From Paenibacillus sp. FSL R5-0623 (GTDB taxonomy: Bacteria; Bacillota; Bacilli; Paenibacillales; Paenibacillaceae): a stretch of 64,000 nucleotides of DNA. Below are positions 44,890 to 54,650 of this stretch, in pieces; positions within the stretch are counted from its first letter, which is position 1; every line of letters starts with the position of its first letter. Position numbers and translations under genes: made by a program. The stretch is from contig NZ_CP150233.1 of the NCBI RefSeq assembly GCF_037974265.1, positions 2,666,001 through 2,730,000 of the forward strand. The letters run 5' to 3'. Below the pieces are notes generated by a model. That model saw only the letters and a list, made by a program, of their open reading frames with translations, was not told the DNA's origin and made no database searches.

Positions 44890-46245
44890 ATGTCATTTAT
44901 GAAATCATTATTTTTTCAAATTATTGTAGCGGTAGTCATCGGGATTGGCGTAGGCATCCTGTGGCCGGATCTGGGTAGCTTGCTGCAACCACTCGGAACA
45001 GGTTTCATCAAATTGATCAAGATGATCATCGCACCACTGATTTTCATGGTGATTGTGACAGGTATTGCCAAGATCGGTGATCTGAAGTCGGTAGGTCGCA
45101 TCGGACTGAAAGCCATTGTGTGGTTTGAGATTGCAACTACAGTGGCGCTGGTACTTGGATTGGGAACAGCTAATCTGCTTCGCCCAGGTGCCGGAATGAA
45201 CGTGGACCCTTCAACCATAGATGCAAGCGGCATTGAAGCAAAAACCAATGGTTCCGAGTTGCCGCATACGGTAGACTTTATCATGAATATTATTCCGACA
45301 AGTGTTGTAGATGCCTTTGCACAAAATGCACTTCTGCAAGTATTGCTCGTGGCATGCTTGTTCGGGGTTGCTCTGGCAGCAACAGAGAGTAAGGCAAAAG
45401 AGAATGTACTGACGCTGATTGAGAACTTGCTCGGCATTGTGTTCCGTATCATCGGTTATATCATGAAACTTGCGCCGATTGGTGCATTTGGAGCCATGGC
45501 CTACACGGTAGGTGCCTATGGAGCTTCCACATTATCATCCTTTGGTCTGCTAATTCTGGCCTGTTACGGCGCAGCGCTGCTGTTTCTGGTCATGCTGGCA
45601 TTGGCTGCCTGGTGGATTACCGGGCTGAATTTCCTGCAATTTGTGAAGTATACCCGTTCTGAAGTGATGCTGGCGATTGGAACCGGATCATCAGAAGTAG
45701 TGATGCCACGCATGATGGACAAACTAACCAAGGCGGGTTGTGATCGTGCGGTTGTGGGGCTTGTGGTGCCGACGGGGTACTCGTTTAATCTGGATGGCGC
45801 TTCGATCTATTTATCCTTGGCAACGGTTTTTGTTGCTCAGGCCGTAGGGATTGAACTGACATTGATGCAGCAAATTACGATTTTGCTGGTGTTGATGTTA
45901 AGTTCCAAAGGCATGGCAGGAGTACCTGGCTCCGCATTCTTGGCCCTGTCCGCAACGGCAGTGGCTGTTAATGCTTTTCCGGTAGCAGCGGTTGCTCTAC
46001 TGCTTGGTGCAGATCGTTTCATGGATACAATGCGTGTATTCACCAACCTGATGGGCAACTGTGTCGCAGCATTTGTAGTGGCAAAATGGGAAGGTCTGCT
46101 GGATCAGAAGCGAATGCGTGCCGTACTCTCTGGTGAGATCAGTGCTGCTGAACTGGAAAGGGAAGAGCAAGCTGCACTATCTCTATTGAAGTTGAATATG
46201 CAGGATAAACAAGGGAAAGCCGTAGTTTCACCGGAGATGTCGTAA
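44890..46245 (+). CDS. Dicarboxylate/amino acid:cation symporter
   Basis: A 451-residue membrane transporter of the DAACS family (DctA/GltP type), importing C4-dicarboxylates or glutamate/aspartate with protons or sodium. About eight membrane segments and two re-entrant loops are expected. Family motifs are FIKLIKMIIAPLIFMVIVTG, GTGSSEVVMPRMM, PTGYSFNLDGASIYLS and SSKGMAGVPGSAF. GGGGAG precedes the ATG. The substrate cannot be fixed by eye. The gene is monocistronic. Confidence 0.93.
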   Translation: MSFMKSLFFQIIVAVVIGIGVGILWPDLGSLLQPLGTGFIKLIKMIIAPLIFMVIVTGIAKIGDLKSVGRIGLKAIVWFEIATTVALVLGLGTANLLRPGAGMNVDPSTIDASGIEAKTNGSELPHTVDFIMNIIPTSVVDAFAQNALLQVLLVACLFGVALAATESKAKENVLTLIENLLGIVFRIIGYIMKLAPIGAFGAMAYTVGAYGASTLSSFGLLILACYGAALLFLVMLALAAWWITGLNFLQFVKYTRSEVMLAIGTGSSEVVMPRMMDKLTKAGCDRAVVGLVVPTGYSFNLDGASIYLSLATVFVAQAVGIELTLMQQITILLVLMLSSKGMAGVPGSAFLALSATAVAVNAFPVAAVALLLGADRFMDTMRVFTNLMGNCVAAFVVAKWEGLLDQKRMRAVLSGEISAAELEREEQAALSLLKLNMQDKQGKAVVSPEMS

Positions 46246-46363
46246 GAAGCGTGGCTCCGCTGTGGTGATGAAGTCAAGTGACAGCAACCCTATAATAACA
46301 ATCCATTACAACAGTAAAAAACAGTAGAATACATCTAAAGTTCAACCAAGTTCAACCAAATTA

Positions 46364-46411
46364 GACCGTCTGTTGCCCGCACCAATGGTGGGAAGAACAG
46401 ACGGTTTTTTG
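46364..46411 (+). terminator. Terminator after the symporter gene
   Basis: ACCGTCTGTT pairs with AACAGACGGT followed by TTTTT; an inner CCCGCACC/GGTGGG stem is present. Confidence 0.9.
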
Positions 46412-46528
46412 TTGTCCCAATACAGATATCATTGGGTTCACGAACGCAGGTTCCAAAATAAATGTTACAGAGGAAAGATTTATGGGGAATGTGTAGAAGA
46501 GGCGAAGAATATACATATTATAGTTTCA

Positions 46529-46560
46529 ACTTGTATATACATGTTTACTTATGTAATATA
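46529..46560 (+). promoter_or_regulatory. Candidate TreR operator and promoter of treA-treP
   Basis: ACTTGTATATACATGT (46529-46544) is a near-palindrome close to the TTGTATATACAA operators known for the GntR-type repressor TreR. It overlaps a possible -35 (TTGTAT), with a -10-like TAATAT at 46555. The rest of the 46412-46619 gap holds no gene. No treR gene is present in the window. Confidence 0.6.
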
Positions 46561-46619
46561 GATATGAAGTTAACCAAGAACATCACATAAGAGCATTACA
46601 ATTTATTGGAGGCGTTAAC

Positions 46620-48341
46620 ATGAGTTCTAATAACACCACTCCGTCATCTTGGTGGAAGACATCAACGGTGTATCAGGTATATCCGAAGAGTTTTAATGAC
46701 ACAACCGGATCGGGTACTGGAGATATTCGTGGATTAACCGAGAAGCTTGATTATTTGCAGCATCTGGGTATCGATATTGTGTGGTTACAGCCGGTATATG
46801 TATCTCCGCAGCATGATAATGGATATGACGTAGCGGACTATTACCGGATTAATCCGGATTATGGGACGATGGAGGATTTTGACGAACTGCTGAAAGGTCT
46901 GAAGGCTCGTGATATGAAACTGATGATTGATATCGTGGTGAATCACTCCTCGACCGATCATGAGTGGTTCCAGCAATCCCGTTCTTCCAAGGATAATCCG
47001 TATCGGGATTATTATATTTGGAAAGATCCTGCCCCGGATGGCGGTGTGCCGAATAACTGGCAATCGAAGTTCGGTGGACCTGCTTGGCAGTTCGATGAAC
47101 AGACGGGACAATACTTCCTGACTTTATTTGATAAAACGCAGGCAGATCTGAATTGGGAGAATGAAGAAGTACGCAAAGCTGTACGCGATATGATTAAGTT
47201 CTGGGCGGAAAAAGGTGTGGATGGTTTCCGTATGGACGTGATTAACCTGATCTCCAAAGACCAGCGTTTCCCGGATGATGATGGTAGCGTCTCACCGGGT
47301 GATGGACGCAAGTACTACACGGATGGACCGCGTGTGCATGAGTACATCACCGAGATGTATGAAGAAGTATTCGGGCCTTACAACATGGTGACTGTAGGGG
47401 AGATGTCCTCCACAACACTGGAACATTGTATCCAATATTCGAACCCGACTTCCCGGGAGTTTTCGATGACGTTTAACTTCCATCACCTGAAAGTGGATTA
47501 TCCGAATGGTCAGAAGTGGGAACTGATGCCGTATGATTTTGAAGCGATGAAACAGCTCTTCAGTGAGTGGCAGACAGGCATGCAGGCCGGTGGAGGTTGG
47601 AACGCACTGTTCCTTAATAACCATGATCAGCCACGGGCGCTATCCCGATTCGCCGATGATGGTGATTATCGTGCCGAGAGTGCCAAGATGCTTGCAACAA
47701 CGATACACGGAATGCAAGGTACGCCTTACGTCTACCAGGGTGAAGAGATCGGAATGCCGAATCCAGTCTGGAATGACGTTAGTGAGTTCCGCGATATCGA
47801 ATCGACGAACATGTACCGCTTGCTTCAGGAAGAACGAGGCAAATCCGCTGAAGAAGCATTCCAAATCGTGAAGGAGCGTTCCCGGGACAACTCCCGCACA
47901 CCGATGCAGTGGAATGGAAGTAAGAACGCCGGATTTACTACCGGAACACCTTGGCTGAAGGTGGATGAGCGGTATCCTTCCATTCACGTGGAACAGCAGC
48001 TGGCTGATCCAGATTCGATCTACTACCACTACCGCAAATTGATTGCCCTGCGTAAACAGGTTAACGTGCTGATCGACGGTCTGTATGAACGCCTGGATGA
48101 TGCACACCCGGATGTATTCGCGTACGCACGGACCAATGGAAGTGAAACTCTGATTGTTGTATCCAACTTCAGTAAACGAGACGTTACGTTTTCGCTTCCA
48201 GAAGTGGTCTGGAATGATCATATTGCAGGCAAATCAGCAGAGTTACTCATAGGGAATACGGAGGCAGCCCCTGCGCTGACGCAGGAAATCTCTCTCAGTC
48301 CGTATGCATCCTATATGTGGCTTGTGCCACAACAGGACTAA
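46620..48341 (+). CDS. treA: Trehalose-6-phosphate hydrolase (phospho-alpha-1,1-glucosidase)
   Basis: A 573-residue GH13 enzyme that splits trehalose 6-phosphate into glucose and glucose 6-phosphate in the cytoplasm. Catalytic regions are DIVVNHSSTDHEW, GFRMDVINLISK, VGEM and NNHDQPR. It is about 28 bases upstream of the trehalose PTS permease, which settles the function against generic oligo-1,6-glucosidase. GGAGG precedes the ATG. The same enzyme is called TreC in some organisms. Regulation by trehalose 6-phosphate through TreR is likely from the operator-like palindrome upstream. Confidence 0.94.
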   Translation: MSSNNTTPSSWWKTSTVYQVYPKSFNDTTGSGTGDIRGLTEKLDYLQHLGIDIVWLQPVYVSPQHDNGYDVADYYRINPDYGTMEDFDELLKGLKARDMKLMIDIVVNHSSTDHEWFQQSRSSKDNPYRDYYIWKDPAPDGGVPNNWQSKFGGPAWQFDEQTGQYFLTLFDKTQADLNWENEEVRKAVRDMIKFWAEKGVDGFRMDVINLISKDQRFPDDDGSVSPGDGRKYYTDGPRVHEYITEMYEEVFGPYNMVTVGEMSSTTLEHCIQYSNPTSREFSMTFNFHHLKVDYPNGQKWELMPYDFEAMKQLFSEWQTGMQAGGGWNALFLNNHDQPRALSRFADDGDYRAESAKMLATTIHGMQGTPYVYQGEEIGMPNPVWNDVSEFRDIESTNMYRLLQEERGKSAEEAFQIVKERSRDNSRTPMQWNGSKNAGFTTGTPWLKVDERYPSIHVEQQLADPDSIYYHYRKLIALRKQVNVLIDGLYERLDDAHPDVFAYARTNGSETLIVVSNFSKRDVTFSLPEVVWNDHIAGKSAELLIGNTEAAPALTQEISLSPYASYMWLVPQQD

Positions 48342-48369
48342 TCACATTTTATAAATAGGAAGTGACACT

Positions 48370-50388
48370 ATGGCAATCGATAAAAAACAGGTTGAGGAGA
48401 TCGTCCGGGCAGTTGGTGGCAAAGAGAATATTGAAGCTGCTACACACTGTGTTACACGACTCCGGTTTGCCTTATACGATGAGAGTAAAGTGGATACTGA
48501 AAGTCTGGATCAGAATGATTTGGTTAAAGGACAATTCTCTTCCCAAGGGCAATTCCAGGTCGTTATTGGGCCTGGTCTGGTAGATAAAGTCTATGATGAG
48601 ATGATTCAGATTACCGGGGGAGATCGTTCTTCCAAGGATGATGTGAAGGCCGTTGCTGGTAAAAAGCAAAATCCAATTCAGCGAGCGATCAAAACACTCT
48701 CGGATATTTTCATTCCGATCTTGCCTGCAATCATTACGGCAGGTCTTTTGCTCGGGATTAACAATATTCTGACAGGTCCAGGCATTTTCTTTGATGGAAA
48801 ATCATTGGTGGATGTTTATCCAGCCTGGAAGGATCTTGCGTCCATTATTAATACGATTGCAAGTACAGCCTTCACGTTCCTGCCGGCGCTAATTGGTTGG
48901 GCAGCTGTAAAAAGGTTTGGCGGCAGTCCGCTGCTCGGCATCGTGCTGGGTCTCATTCTGGTACATCCCGATCTGCTGAGTGCATATGGTTACGCTGATG
49001 CTGTGAATAATGGCACGGTGCCAACATGGAATCTGTTCGGTTGGGAGATTGAGAAGATCGGTTATCAAGGGCAGGTTCTGCCAGTACTGGTATCGGCCTA
49101 TCTGCTTGCGAAGATGGAAATTTTCCTGAATAAAAGGGTACATGATTCGATCAAACTGCTGGTCGTTGCACCAGTTACGTTGCTGATTACCGGATTCCTC
49201 GCATTTACGATTATTGGACCAGTTACATTTGCTATTGCAAATGCAATCACATCCGGCTTGATCTATGTATACGATTCATACGCGGCACTGGGTGGTCTGA
49301 TCTACGGTGGTCTCTACGCTTTGCTCGTTATCACCGGTATGCATCACACGTTCCTTGCGGTAGATGTTCAGCTCATCGGTAGTCAGGGTGGTACGTTCCT
49401 GTGGCCGATGCTGGCATTGTCTAATATCGCACAGGGTTCAGCGGCACTTGCGATGATGCTTGTCCTGCGTGAGAAGAAAATGAGAGGACTTGCAGCAACG
49501 TCCTCGGTATCGGCCTTCCTCGGGGTAACTGAGCCGGCGATCTTCGGCGTGAATATCCGTTATCGTTATCCGTTTATCTTTGGTATGGTCGGTTCCGCGA
49601 TTGGCGGTGTGTTGCTGACGATGAATAATGTTCAGGCAACATCCATCGGTGTAGGTGGCGTACCGGGATTCCTGTCGATTTTCCCTAACAAATGGGGTGT
49701 CTTCTTCATCGGCATGGCGATTGTCCTAGTTGTACCGTTTGTACTGACCGTCCTTTTTGGCAGAGCCAAACTGAGAAAAGAAGATCGTAGTGCAAGCAAT
49801 GAAACCATTAATGAGCCTAAAGCGGTTACGTCGCAGTCTGCTTCGGGTGTTACCTCTTCAACTGCAAAAACAGATCCAAACCAGCGCACACGTAGTGCAG
49901 CTCAAGTAGGGGACGAAGCCGTGAATACACTGGAAATCATGGCGCCATTAACAGGCCAGGCCGTATCACTGGAGCAAGTACCAGATCCGGCTTTTGCCGA
50001 GAAACAGATGGGTGAGGGTGTAGCAATTCAGCCTTCCAGCAACGTTGTTGTTGCTCCGTTTGATGCTCAGGTAGCTCATGTGATCAAAAGTAAACATGCG
50101 GTGATTCTTGAACACGCGAGTGGATTACAGGTTCTGATCCATGTCGGGATTAATACCGTATCCCTCAAGGGTGAAGGCTTCAACATGCATGTGGAAGCTG
50201 GCGAGCATGTAAAGGCTGGACAAAAGCTGTTGGAGTTTGATCGTAAGGTCATTGAAGATGCGGGATACCCGCTGATTACACCGATTATCATTCCAGATGG
50301 TCAGGATATGGTTGAACGGGTGGAAGTCACGACAGGTGATGTTACATCTAATCAGAATGGTGTGCTGAAGGTTCATCTGAAAGGTTAA
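48370..50388 (+). CDS. treP: Trehalose PTS transporter, EIIBCA
   Basis: A 672-residue fused PTS permease that imports and phosphorylates trehalose. The IIB domain carries phospho-Cys27 in THCVTRLRF. The IIC domain has about ten membrane segments and the motifs ITGMHHTF and GVTEPAIFG. A Ser/Thr/Ala-rich linker (about 480-510) leads to a glucose-type IIA domain with His575 (KHAVIL) and active His591 (LIHVGINTV). B. subtilis TreP lacks the IIA part, so this version is self-contained. It follows treA in the same operon and has a terminator. Confidence 0.94.
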   Translation: MAIDKKQVEEIVRAVGGKENIEAATHCVTRLRFALYDESKVDTESLDQNDLVKGQFSSQGQFQVVIGPGLVDKVYDEMIQITGGDRSSKDDVKAVAGKKQNPIQRAIKTLSDIFIPILPAIITAGLLLGINNILTGPGIFFDGKSLVDVYPAWKDLASIINTIASTAFTFLPALIGWAAVKRFGGSPLLGIVLGLILVHPDLLSAYGYADAVNNGTVPTWNLFGWEIEKIGYQGQVLPVLVSAYLLAKMEIFLNKRVHDSIKLLVVAPVTLLITGFLAFTIIGPVTFAIANAITSGLIYVYDSYAALGGLIYGGLYALLVITGMHHTFLAVDVQLIGSQGGTFLWPMLALSNIAQGSAALAMMLVLREKKMRGLAATSSVSAFLGVTEPAIFGVNIRYRYPFIFGMVGSAIGGVLLTMNNVQATSIGVGGVPGFLSIFPNKWGVFFIGMAIVLVVPFVLTVLFGRAKLRKEDRSASNETINEPKAVTSQSASGVTSSTAKTDPNQRTRSAAQVGDEAVNTLEIMAPLTGQAVSLEQVPDPAFAEKQMGEGVAIQPSSNVVVAPFDAQVAHVIKSKHAVILEHASGLQVLIHVGINTVSLKGEGFNMHVEAGEHVKAGQKLLEFDRKVIEDAGYPLITPIIIPDGQDMVERVEVTTGDVTSNQNGVLKVHLKG

Positions 50389-50405
50389 TTGAGAATAACA
50401 ACAAG

Positions 50406-50436
50406 AAGGGGCTGCGTGATGTGCAGCTCCTTTTTG
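50406..50436 (+). terminator. Terminator after treP
   Basis: AAGGGGCTGC pairs with GCAGCTCCTT (one G-U), followed by TTTTT. Confidence 0.85.
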
Positions 50437-50613
50437 CTGTATGATCGTTATTTTCATGACGATCATGGTAAACTGTATATAAAATGGAAGAATCACATTT
50501 TTAAAATAATGGTGGTTGGAAAGGTTCTTCTGACAAAGTAAGCTTCAGGCATGTTCGAGTCGTGGCGTTCATATGGTGGAGAAAGAGTTCCTAGATCGAT
50601 GAGGAGGAGAGCC

Positions 50614-51462
50614 ATGACACGTATTGCGGTGATGGTCATTCATGGGCTGGGTATGCGGAAGGATGGGTACGCGGACAAACTGATTGCTTGTTTGCATAAG
50701 GAATTGGACAAGGTGATGGTCTTGCCTGGCGCCTCCAAACAGATGCTGGATATCGAACCTGTATATTGGGCGGATGTATTTGAGAAGCGGGAAGAGGCAC
50801 TCTTTCAACAGCTCGTCAGCTCTCCGGGATTGAACTTTCAGGCGTTGCGCCGATTTGTCATCCATTACCTGGCTGATGCGGTTGCTTATCAACCGGTGGA
50901 AAATCAAGGCCATAACTACGATGCCGTACATCGAACGTTGAATCAGGCGATGCATACTCTTGCACAGCGTAATGGACCGGAAGCTCCGCTCTGTGTGATT
51001 GCCCATAGTTTAGGCGCCGTAATCGCCAGTAACTTCTTCTACGATCTGCAATATCCGTCCAGTCGTATTCCTGAGGTTGTGGATGTGAACTCGGCTCTGG
51101 AGCGGGGCGACACGCTGACCCATTTTTACTCGTTTGGTACAACCCTGCCCTTATGGAGTTTGCGTTACCATGACTTTAGTTGCCCAATTCAGGTGCCCTC
51201 TTCCCATGTGAATCAGTATTATGCCGGGCTGGAAGGGGAGTGGGTGAACTTCTACGATCGGGATGATATTCTGGGTTATCCGTTACGCCCCATTGATCCT
51301 GCTTATGAGAAAGCGGTTAAAGAAGATATTGAAGTGAACTCTGGCGGCGTGGCGATGAGTTGGAATCCGCTAAGTCATGGGGGGTATTTTTCCAATCGAA
51401 GCATGAATCGGAGAATTGCTCAGGGGCTAGCTCGAACCTGGACCTGGGTAAATCGTTCATAA
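50614..51462 (+). CDS. Alpha/beta hydrolase-fold protein
   Basis: A 282-residue soluble protein with a lipase-like nucleophile elbow CVIAHSLGAVIAS and an oxyanion-type opening VMVIHGLGMRKDGYADKL. A likely catalytic Asp and His lie in FYDRDDILGY and LSHGGYF. ATG 50614 follows GAGGAGG; an earlier in-frame codon has no ribosome site. The substrate is unknown; no signal peptide suggests cytoplasmic action. Confidence 0.82.
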   Translation: MTRIAVMVIHGLGMRKDGYADKLIACLHKELDKVMVLPGASKQMLDIEPVYWADVFEKREEALFQQLVSSPGLNFQALRRFVIHYLADAVAYQPVENQGHNYDAVHRTLNQAMHTLAQRNGPEAPLCVIAHSLGAVIASNFFYDLQYPSSRIPEVVDVNSALERGDTLTHFYSFGTTLPLWSLRYHDFSCPIQVPSSHVNQYYAGLEGEWVNFYDRDDILGYPLRPIDPAYEKAVKEDIEVNSGGVAMSWNPLSHGGYFSNRSMNRRIAQGLARTWTWVNRS

Positions 51463-51468
51463 TTAAGA

Positions 51469-51540
51469 GGTTCTAGCTTCATCCCATCTTCTTGGTACTG
51501 AAAACCGGTCTTTTTGAACATGTATTGTAAGTGTATTGAA
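51469..51540 (+). repeat. Dispersed repeat, copy 1
   Basis: The core GGTACTGAAAACCGGTC followed by TTTTTGAACATG (51494-51522) recurs with one mismatch on the other strand at 55581-55609. Weaker similarity extends to about 70 bases (GGTTCTA on the left, AAGTGTATTGAA on the right). Confidence 0.6.
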
Positions 51541-51557
51541 ATTAGGAGGGTATATGT

Positions 51558-51821
51558 ATGGAATGCAGGACAGGCTGTGCCGCATGTTGTATCGCGATTT
51601 CCATATCATCACCGATACCGGGCATGGCTCATGGCAAGCCGGCAGGTGTACGTTGTGTGCAGCTTACCGATGATAATCGCTGCGGAATTTTTGGCCAAAA
51701 AGATCGTCCTGCGGTATGCAGTGGATTGCAAGCTGAGGAAGAGATGTGTGGTAGCACCGATCAGGAAGCATTTGATATTCTAACCTGGTTGGAGCATGAA
51801 ACTGCACCGAAGGTAATATGA
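51558..51821 (+). CDS. YkgJ-type cysteine cluster protein
   Basis: An 87-residue protein with a metal-binding cysteine pattern: CRTGCAACC near the N-terminus, then RCVQL, RCGIF, VCSG and MCG. This matches the YkgJ family, proposed to hold zinc or an iron-sulfur cluster. AGGAGGG lies 7 bases before the ATG. The metal and role are unknown. Confidence 0.85.
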   Translation: MECRTGCAACCIAISISSPIPGMAHGKPAGVRCVQLTDDNRCGIFGQKDRPAVCSGLQAEEEMCGSTDQEAFDILTWLEHETAPKVI

Positions 51822-51903
51822 GTAGGTTGTTTTAATGAATTGAATTGGGATAATTATACTTAATAGGGAAAAAGGTTGATTAGAGAGGGGAGACGCGAAT
51901 ACA

Positions 51904-52106
51904 ATGGGGCTTGTTAAACGTTTTGTATTGGTTGTAGTGAATATGATCGGAGAGTTATGGATGGGATTTTACCGACGTAACTCGGATTATTATGACCATC
52001 AGACTTCGGAGTCCAAAGTAAGATTGGCTATTATGCATTTATTATTGGGGCAACAGTTGTTACGGTAGGCATTGTGGGTTGGATGTACAACCGAATTTAT
52101 TCATAA
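51904..52106 (+). pseudogene. Small membrane protein gene broken by a frameshift
   Basis: ATG 51904 begins a 54-codon frame (GLVKRFVLVVVNMIGELWMGFYRR...) ending at 52068. At the SESKV segment near 52019 another frame takes over and reads IGYYAFIIGATVVTVGIVGW-MYNRIYS, a proper transmembrane helix with basic end, stopping at TAA 52104. Adding one base near 52020-52024 (GTAAG to GTAAAG) would restore a protein of about 66 residues. GAGGGGAG lies 11 bases upstream. It is either a true frameshift mutation or a sequencing error. Confidence 0.5.
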
Positions 52107-52165
52107 GTAGTCATTATGCTTAAAATTGAATGAGGCCAAATGTTGAAGATGAGTCTGTACAAATA

Positions 52166-52210
52166 AAAGAGAGTATCCGCAGGATGTGACATCAAATGGA
52201 TACTCTCTTT
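52166..52210. terminator. Bidirectional terminator
   Basis: AAAGAGAGTATCC pairs perfectly with GGATACTCTCTTT around a loop of about 19 bases; it lies between the plus-strand broken gene and the minus-strand operon ending at 52235. Confidence 0.85.
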
Positions 52211-52234
52211 GGCATGGGATCAGACAAAATATGA

Positions 52235-52402
52235 TCATTGAAGTGAGGGCTTAACTTTCTTTTCTTTCAACATATGTACAAGAATCATCTTCAGTACGGA
52301 AGAGACGATAAAAAAGATAAACAGGATGCGGAACAATTGATACCCGGATACAACCGAAAGATCGGCATTCACTTCATGTGCCATGATACTCATCTGATCC
52401 AT
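52235..52402 (-). CDS. Small membrane protein, 55 residues
   Basis: An open frame beginning MDQMSIMAHEVNADLSV, with one predicted transmembrane helix (LFRILFIFFIVSSVLKMIL) and a basic tail (LKEKKVKPSLQ). It begins 16 bases after the stop of the MFS gene on the same strand and ends next to a terminator, consistent with being the last gene of that operon. The ribosome site is weak. No family is recognised. Confidence 0.45.
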   Translation of the reverse strand: MDQMSIMAHEVNADLSVVSGYQLFRILFIFFIVSSVLKMILVHMLKEKKVKPSLQ

Positions 52403-52418
52403 CCGTTTAGTCTACCGG

Positions 52419-53729
52419 TTAAGATCCTGCGAGAGCGGTAGCGGAAGGTTTGGGTTCTCTAAACATGACAAAGTACATCAGTGATGAAATAACGTATAGA
52501 CAGCCTGTGATGCTGAAAGTGATCGCATAACCCCAATACGTTCCGTACGTGGTGACCAGATAGGATTGGACAGGCCCCATGGTCGCCCAACCAATCATGA
52601 ACGAGGTCTGCATCAATGAATTGGCAATCCCGCGGCGTTTGTCCGAGATCCGATCCACCAGTATGGCTGAATGAATGGGATTGGCTGCGTTCATCAATGC
52701 TTGTCTGAATAAGAAACTGAGCGAAGCGATGAACAACAGATTGGTGAAGCCTGTTAATAGAAGGAAAGGTAGCGACATGACCTGGAAAATGACAACGGCT
52801 CTTACGCTTCCGACCTTTACCGCCAGGGTAGGACCAATCAGCATGGATACAATCGTCATAATCTGACCAAGTGCGATCAGTAAGCTCATGCCGCTCAGAG
52901 AAACCGAGAACCGATTGGTGAAATACAGATTCAGATACGGTACAACCAGTCCGGAACCTAATCCAATTAACAACTGAGTCACTATAAACTGACCAATCAG
53001 TCGGGAATCTTTTTTCTTGGTGATCGAATCGTCCGTGCTTGGGGTATTCGTTGAACTTTCTTTTAGATCCGCATTGGGTTGAAGAACGGGTTGCGCCGGG
53101 ATTGTTGTCTGCGGAGCAGCCTTGCCTTCGGTTACAAATAACAGTGGAATAAATGCAGCTAGTGTTGCTGCACCACCGACAAATAAAACCGTCTGCAATC
53201 CGGTCACTTTGGCGAGTCCTGCTGTATGTAACAAATCTGCGAATACACCGCCACCCAGGCTACCAAGCACCTGGGAAGCGAGCACAAGAGATGAATAATA
53301 ACTGAACATCTTCAGCCGCTGGCTTTTCTTGACGTTTTCCGCCAGATAAGGAATGGCCAGTACTTGGAATACCCCAGCGAAAAGGCCAGAGAATACCGCG
53401 AACCAGATCAGCCCTGTAGCCGAATAATCGAAGGAGCGTCCGATCAGAAAGATTCCGCTGAATAACGCCCCTGTAATGAGTAATCGCTTGCGGCTGAACA
53501 GATCACCACATAGACCGATAGGAACAAACATAATGGCTGTTGCGAGTGATTGAATACTTACAATCTGGCCGTTCATTGTATCATTATAGCCCAGACCCTG
53601 AATGTACAGATTGTACAAGACAGAGAACATGCCATTTCCGATCTGATACAGAATGCTAGCCAGGAAAAACAGTTGAATATTGCGGGACCAGCCGCGAATT
53701 TCATCATTAATATGTTGTAAAACTCTCAA
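52419..53729 (-). CDS. MFS transporter
   Basis: A 436-residue major facilitator with about 12 membrane segments and a hydrophilic central loop (about 215-255, rich in Ser, Thr and Pro). The A-like motif between segments 2 and 3 is GLCGDLFSRKRLL. TTG 53729 lies six bases after GGGGGG; the longer frame upstream has no ribosome site. It lies 78 bases after an O-methyltransferase gene on the same strand, and a LysR gene diverges beyond that. Export of a small molecule, perhaps methylated, is an inference from the neighbours. Confidence 0.86.
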   Translation of the reverse strand: MRVLQHINDEIRGWSRNIQLFFLASILYQIGNGMFSVLYNLYIQGLGYNDTMNGQIVSIQSLATAIMFVPIGLCGDLFSRKRLLITGALFSGIFLIGRSFDYSATGLIWFAVFSGLFAGVFQVLAIPYLAENVKKSQRLKMFSYYSSLVLASQVLGSLGGGVFADLLHTAGLAKVTGLQTVLFVGGAATLAAFIPLLFVTEGKAAPQTTIPAQPVLQPNADLKESSTNTPSTDDSITKKKDSRLIGQFIVTQLLIGLGSGLVVPYLNLYFTNRFSVSLSGMSLLIALGQIMTIVSMLIGPTLAVKVGSVRAVVIFQVMSLPFLLLTGFTNLLFIASLSFLFRQALMNAANPIHSAILVDRISDKRRGIANSLMQTSFMIGWATMGPVQSYLVTTYGTYWGYAITFSITGCLYVISSLMYFVMFREPKPSATALAGS

Positions 53730-53807
53730 GTGGTTCCCCCCCAGTCTGCCTGTGCAGTGATTCCAGTTTAACAGGAAAGGGGAATTTGCGGAAGAATTGA
53801 CCACTGT

Positions 53808-54518
53808 TTATTTTGGTTCAGGGGCATCAATCACACGAGCAATGACGAATCCATCGTAACCTTTGCTACCAACCGTTTGCAGTGCTGTAGCTTCAAGCCG
53901 AGGGTGATCCGAGATCAACTGCAGGAATGATCGAACGCCCTGAACTCTGGGGTCTGTGCTGTCTATGCGGATCACTTCACCGTCCCTGACGATATTATCA
54001 CCAATAATAAGACTCCCCGGCCGAGTTAGTCGCAGGGCCCATCTCAGATAATCGGGATTACTCGGTTTGTCAGCATCGATGAAGAGCATATCAAACGGTT
54101 CCCTGTATTCTTCCTGAACATCGGGAAGGGTGGTTAGGGCAGGGCCAACTCTCAGGTCAACCTTGTGCATCAGTCCTGCTCGTGTGAGATTGGCTCGGGC
54201 CAAGTCTGCATGGTGTGATTCCGATTCCAGTGAGACGATGCGTCCGTGTTCAGGCAGCGCTCTTGCCATCCAGATGGTACTGTATCCACCCAATGTGCCG
54301 ATTTCAAGTACACGGGATGCGCCTTGGATTTGCAGCAGGAGATGAAGTAACTTTCCTTGATTTGGTGTTACGTCATGAGCAGGGAGTCCAGCTTCGGCAT
54401 TGCTTTGCAGGGTATGTTCCAGCAGGGAATCGGATGGAATCAGCAAATCATTCATGTAGTCGTCAACTTGAGTCCAGGTATGCTGTAGGTTGGTCGTATT
54501 TATATTTTTCATCTTCAT
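53808..54518 (-). CDS. Class I SAM-dependent O-methyltransferase
   Basis: A 236-residue enzyme of the catechol/caffeoyl-CoA O-methyltransferase type (Methyltransf_3). Motif I is VLEIGTLGGYSTIWMA, followed by VSLESESHHADLA and the metal-binding FDMLFIDADKPSN and IIGDNIVRDG. ATG 54518 follows AAGGAAAGGA; ATG 54512 is also possible and a longer frame extends further upstream without a ribosome site. It is first in the minus-strand operon with the MFS gene and divergent from a LysR gene. The methyl acceptor is probably a phenol or catechol by family, not proven. Confidence 0.9.
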   Translation of the reverse strand: MKMKNINTTNLQHTWTQVDDYMNDLLIPSDSLLEHTLQSNAEAGLPAHDVTPNQGKLLHLLLQIQGASRVLEIGTLGGYSTIWMARALPEHGRIVSLESESHHADLARANLTRAGLMHKVDLRVGPALTTLPDVQEEYREPFDMLFIDADKPSNPDYLRWALRLTRPGSLIIGDNIVRDGEVIRIDSTDPRVQGVRSFLQLISDHPRLEATALQTVGSKGYDGFVIARVIDAPEPK

Positions 54519-54650
54519 ATGTTCCTTTCCTTGTTCCTTGTATTGGATTTCATATTTCAACTATAAATGGAGTAGATATATAAATAAAATATATATTATG
54601 TATGATAATATAACTTTAGATTATGTATTTGACGTGGAAGAGGTGTAAAC

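Noticed and set aside
46373..46561. 62-codon frame upstream of treA
   Set aside because: It begins inside a terminator hairpin and runs through the probable treA promoter and operator.
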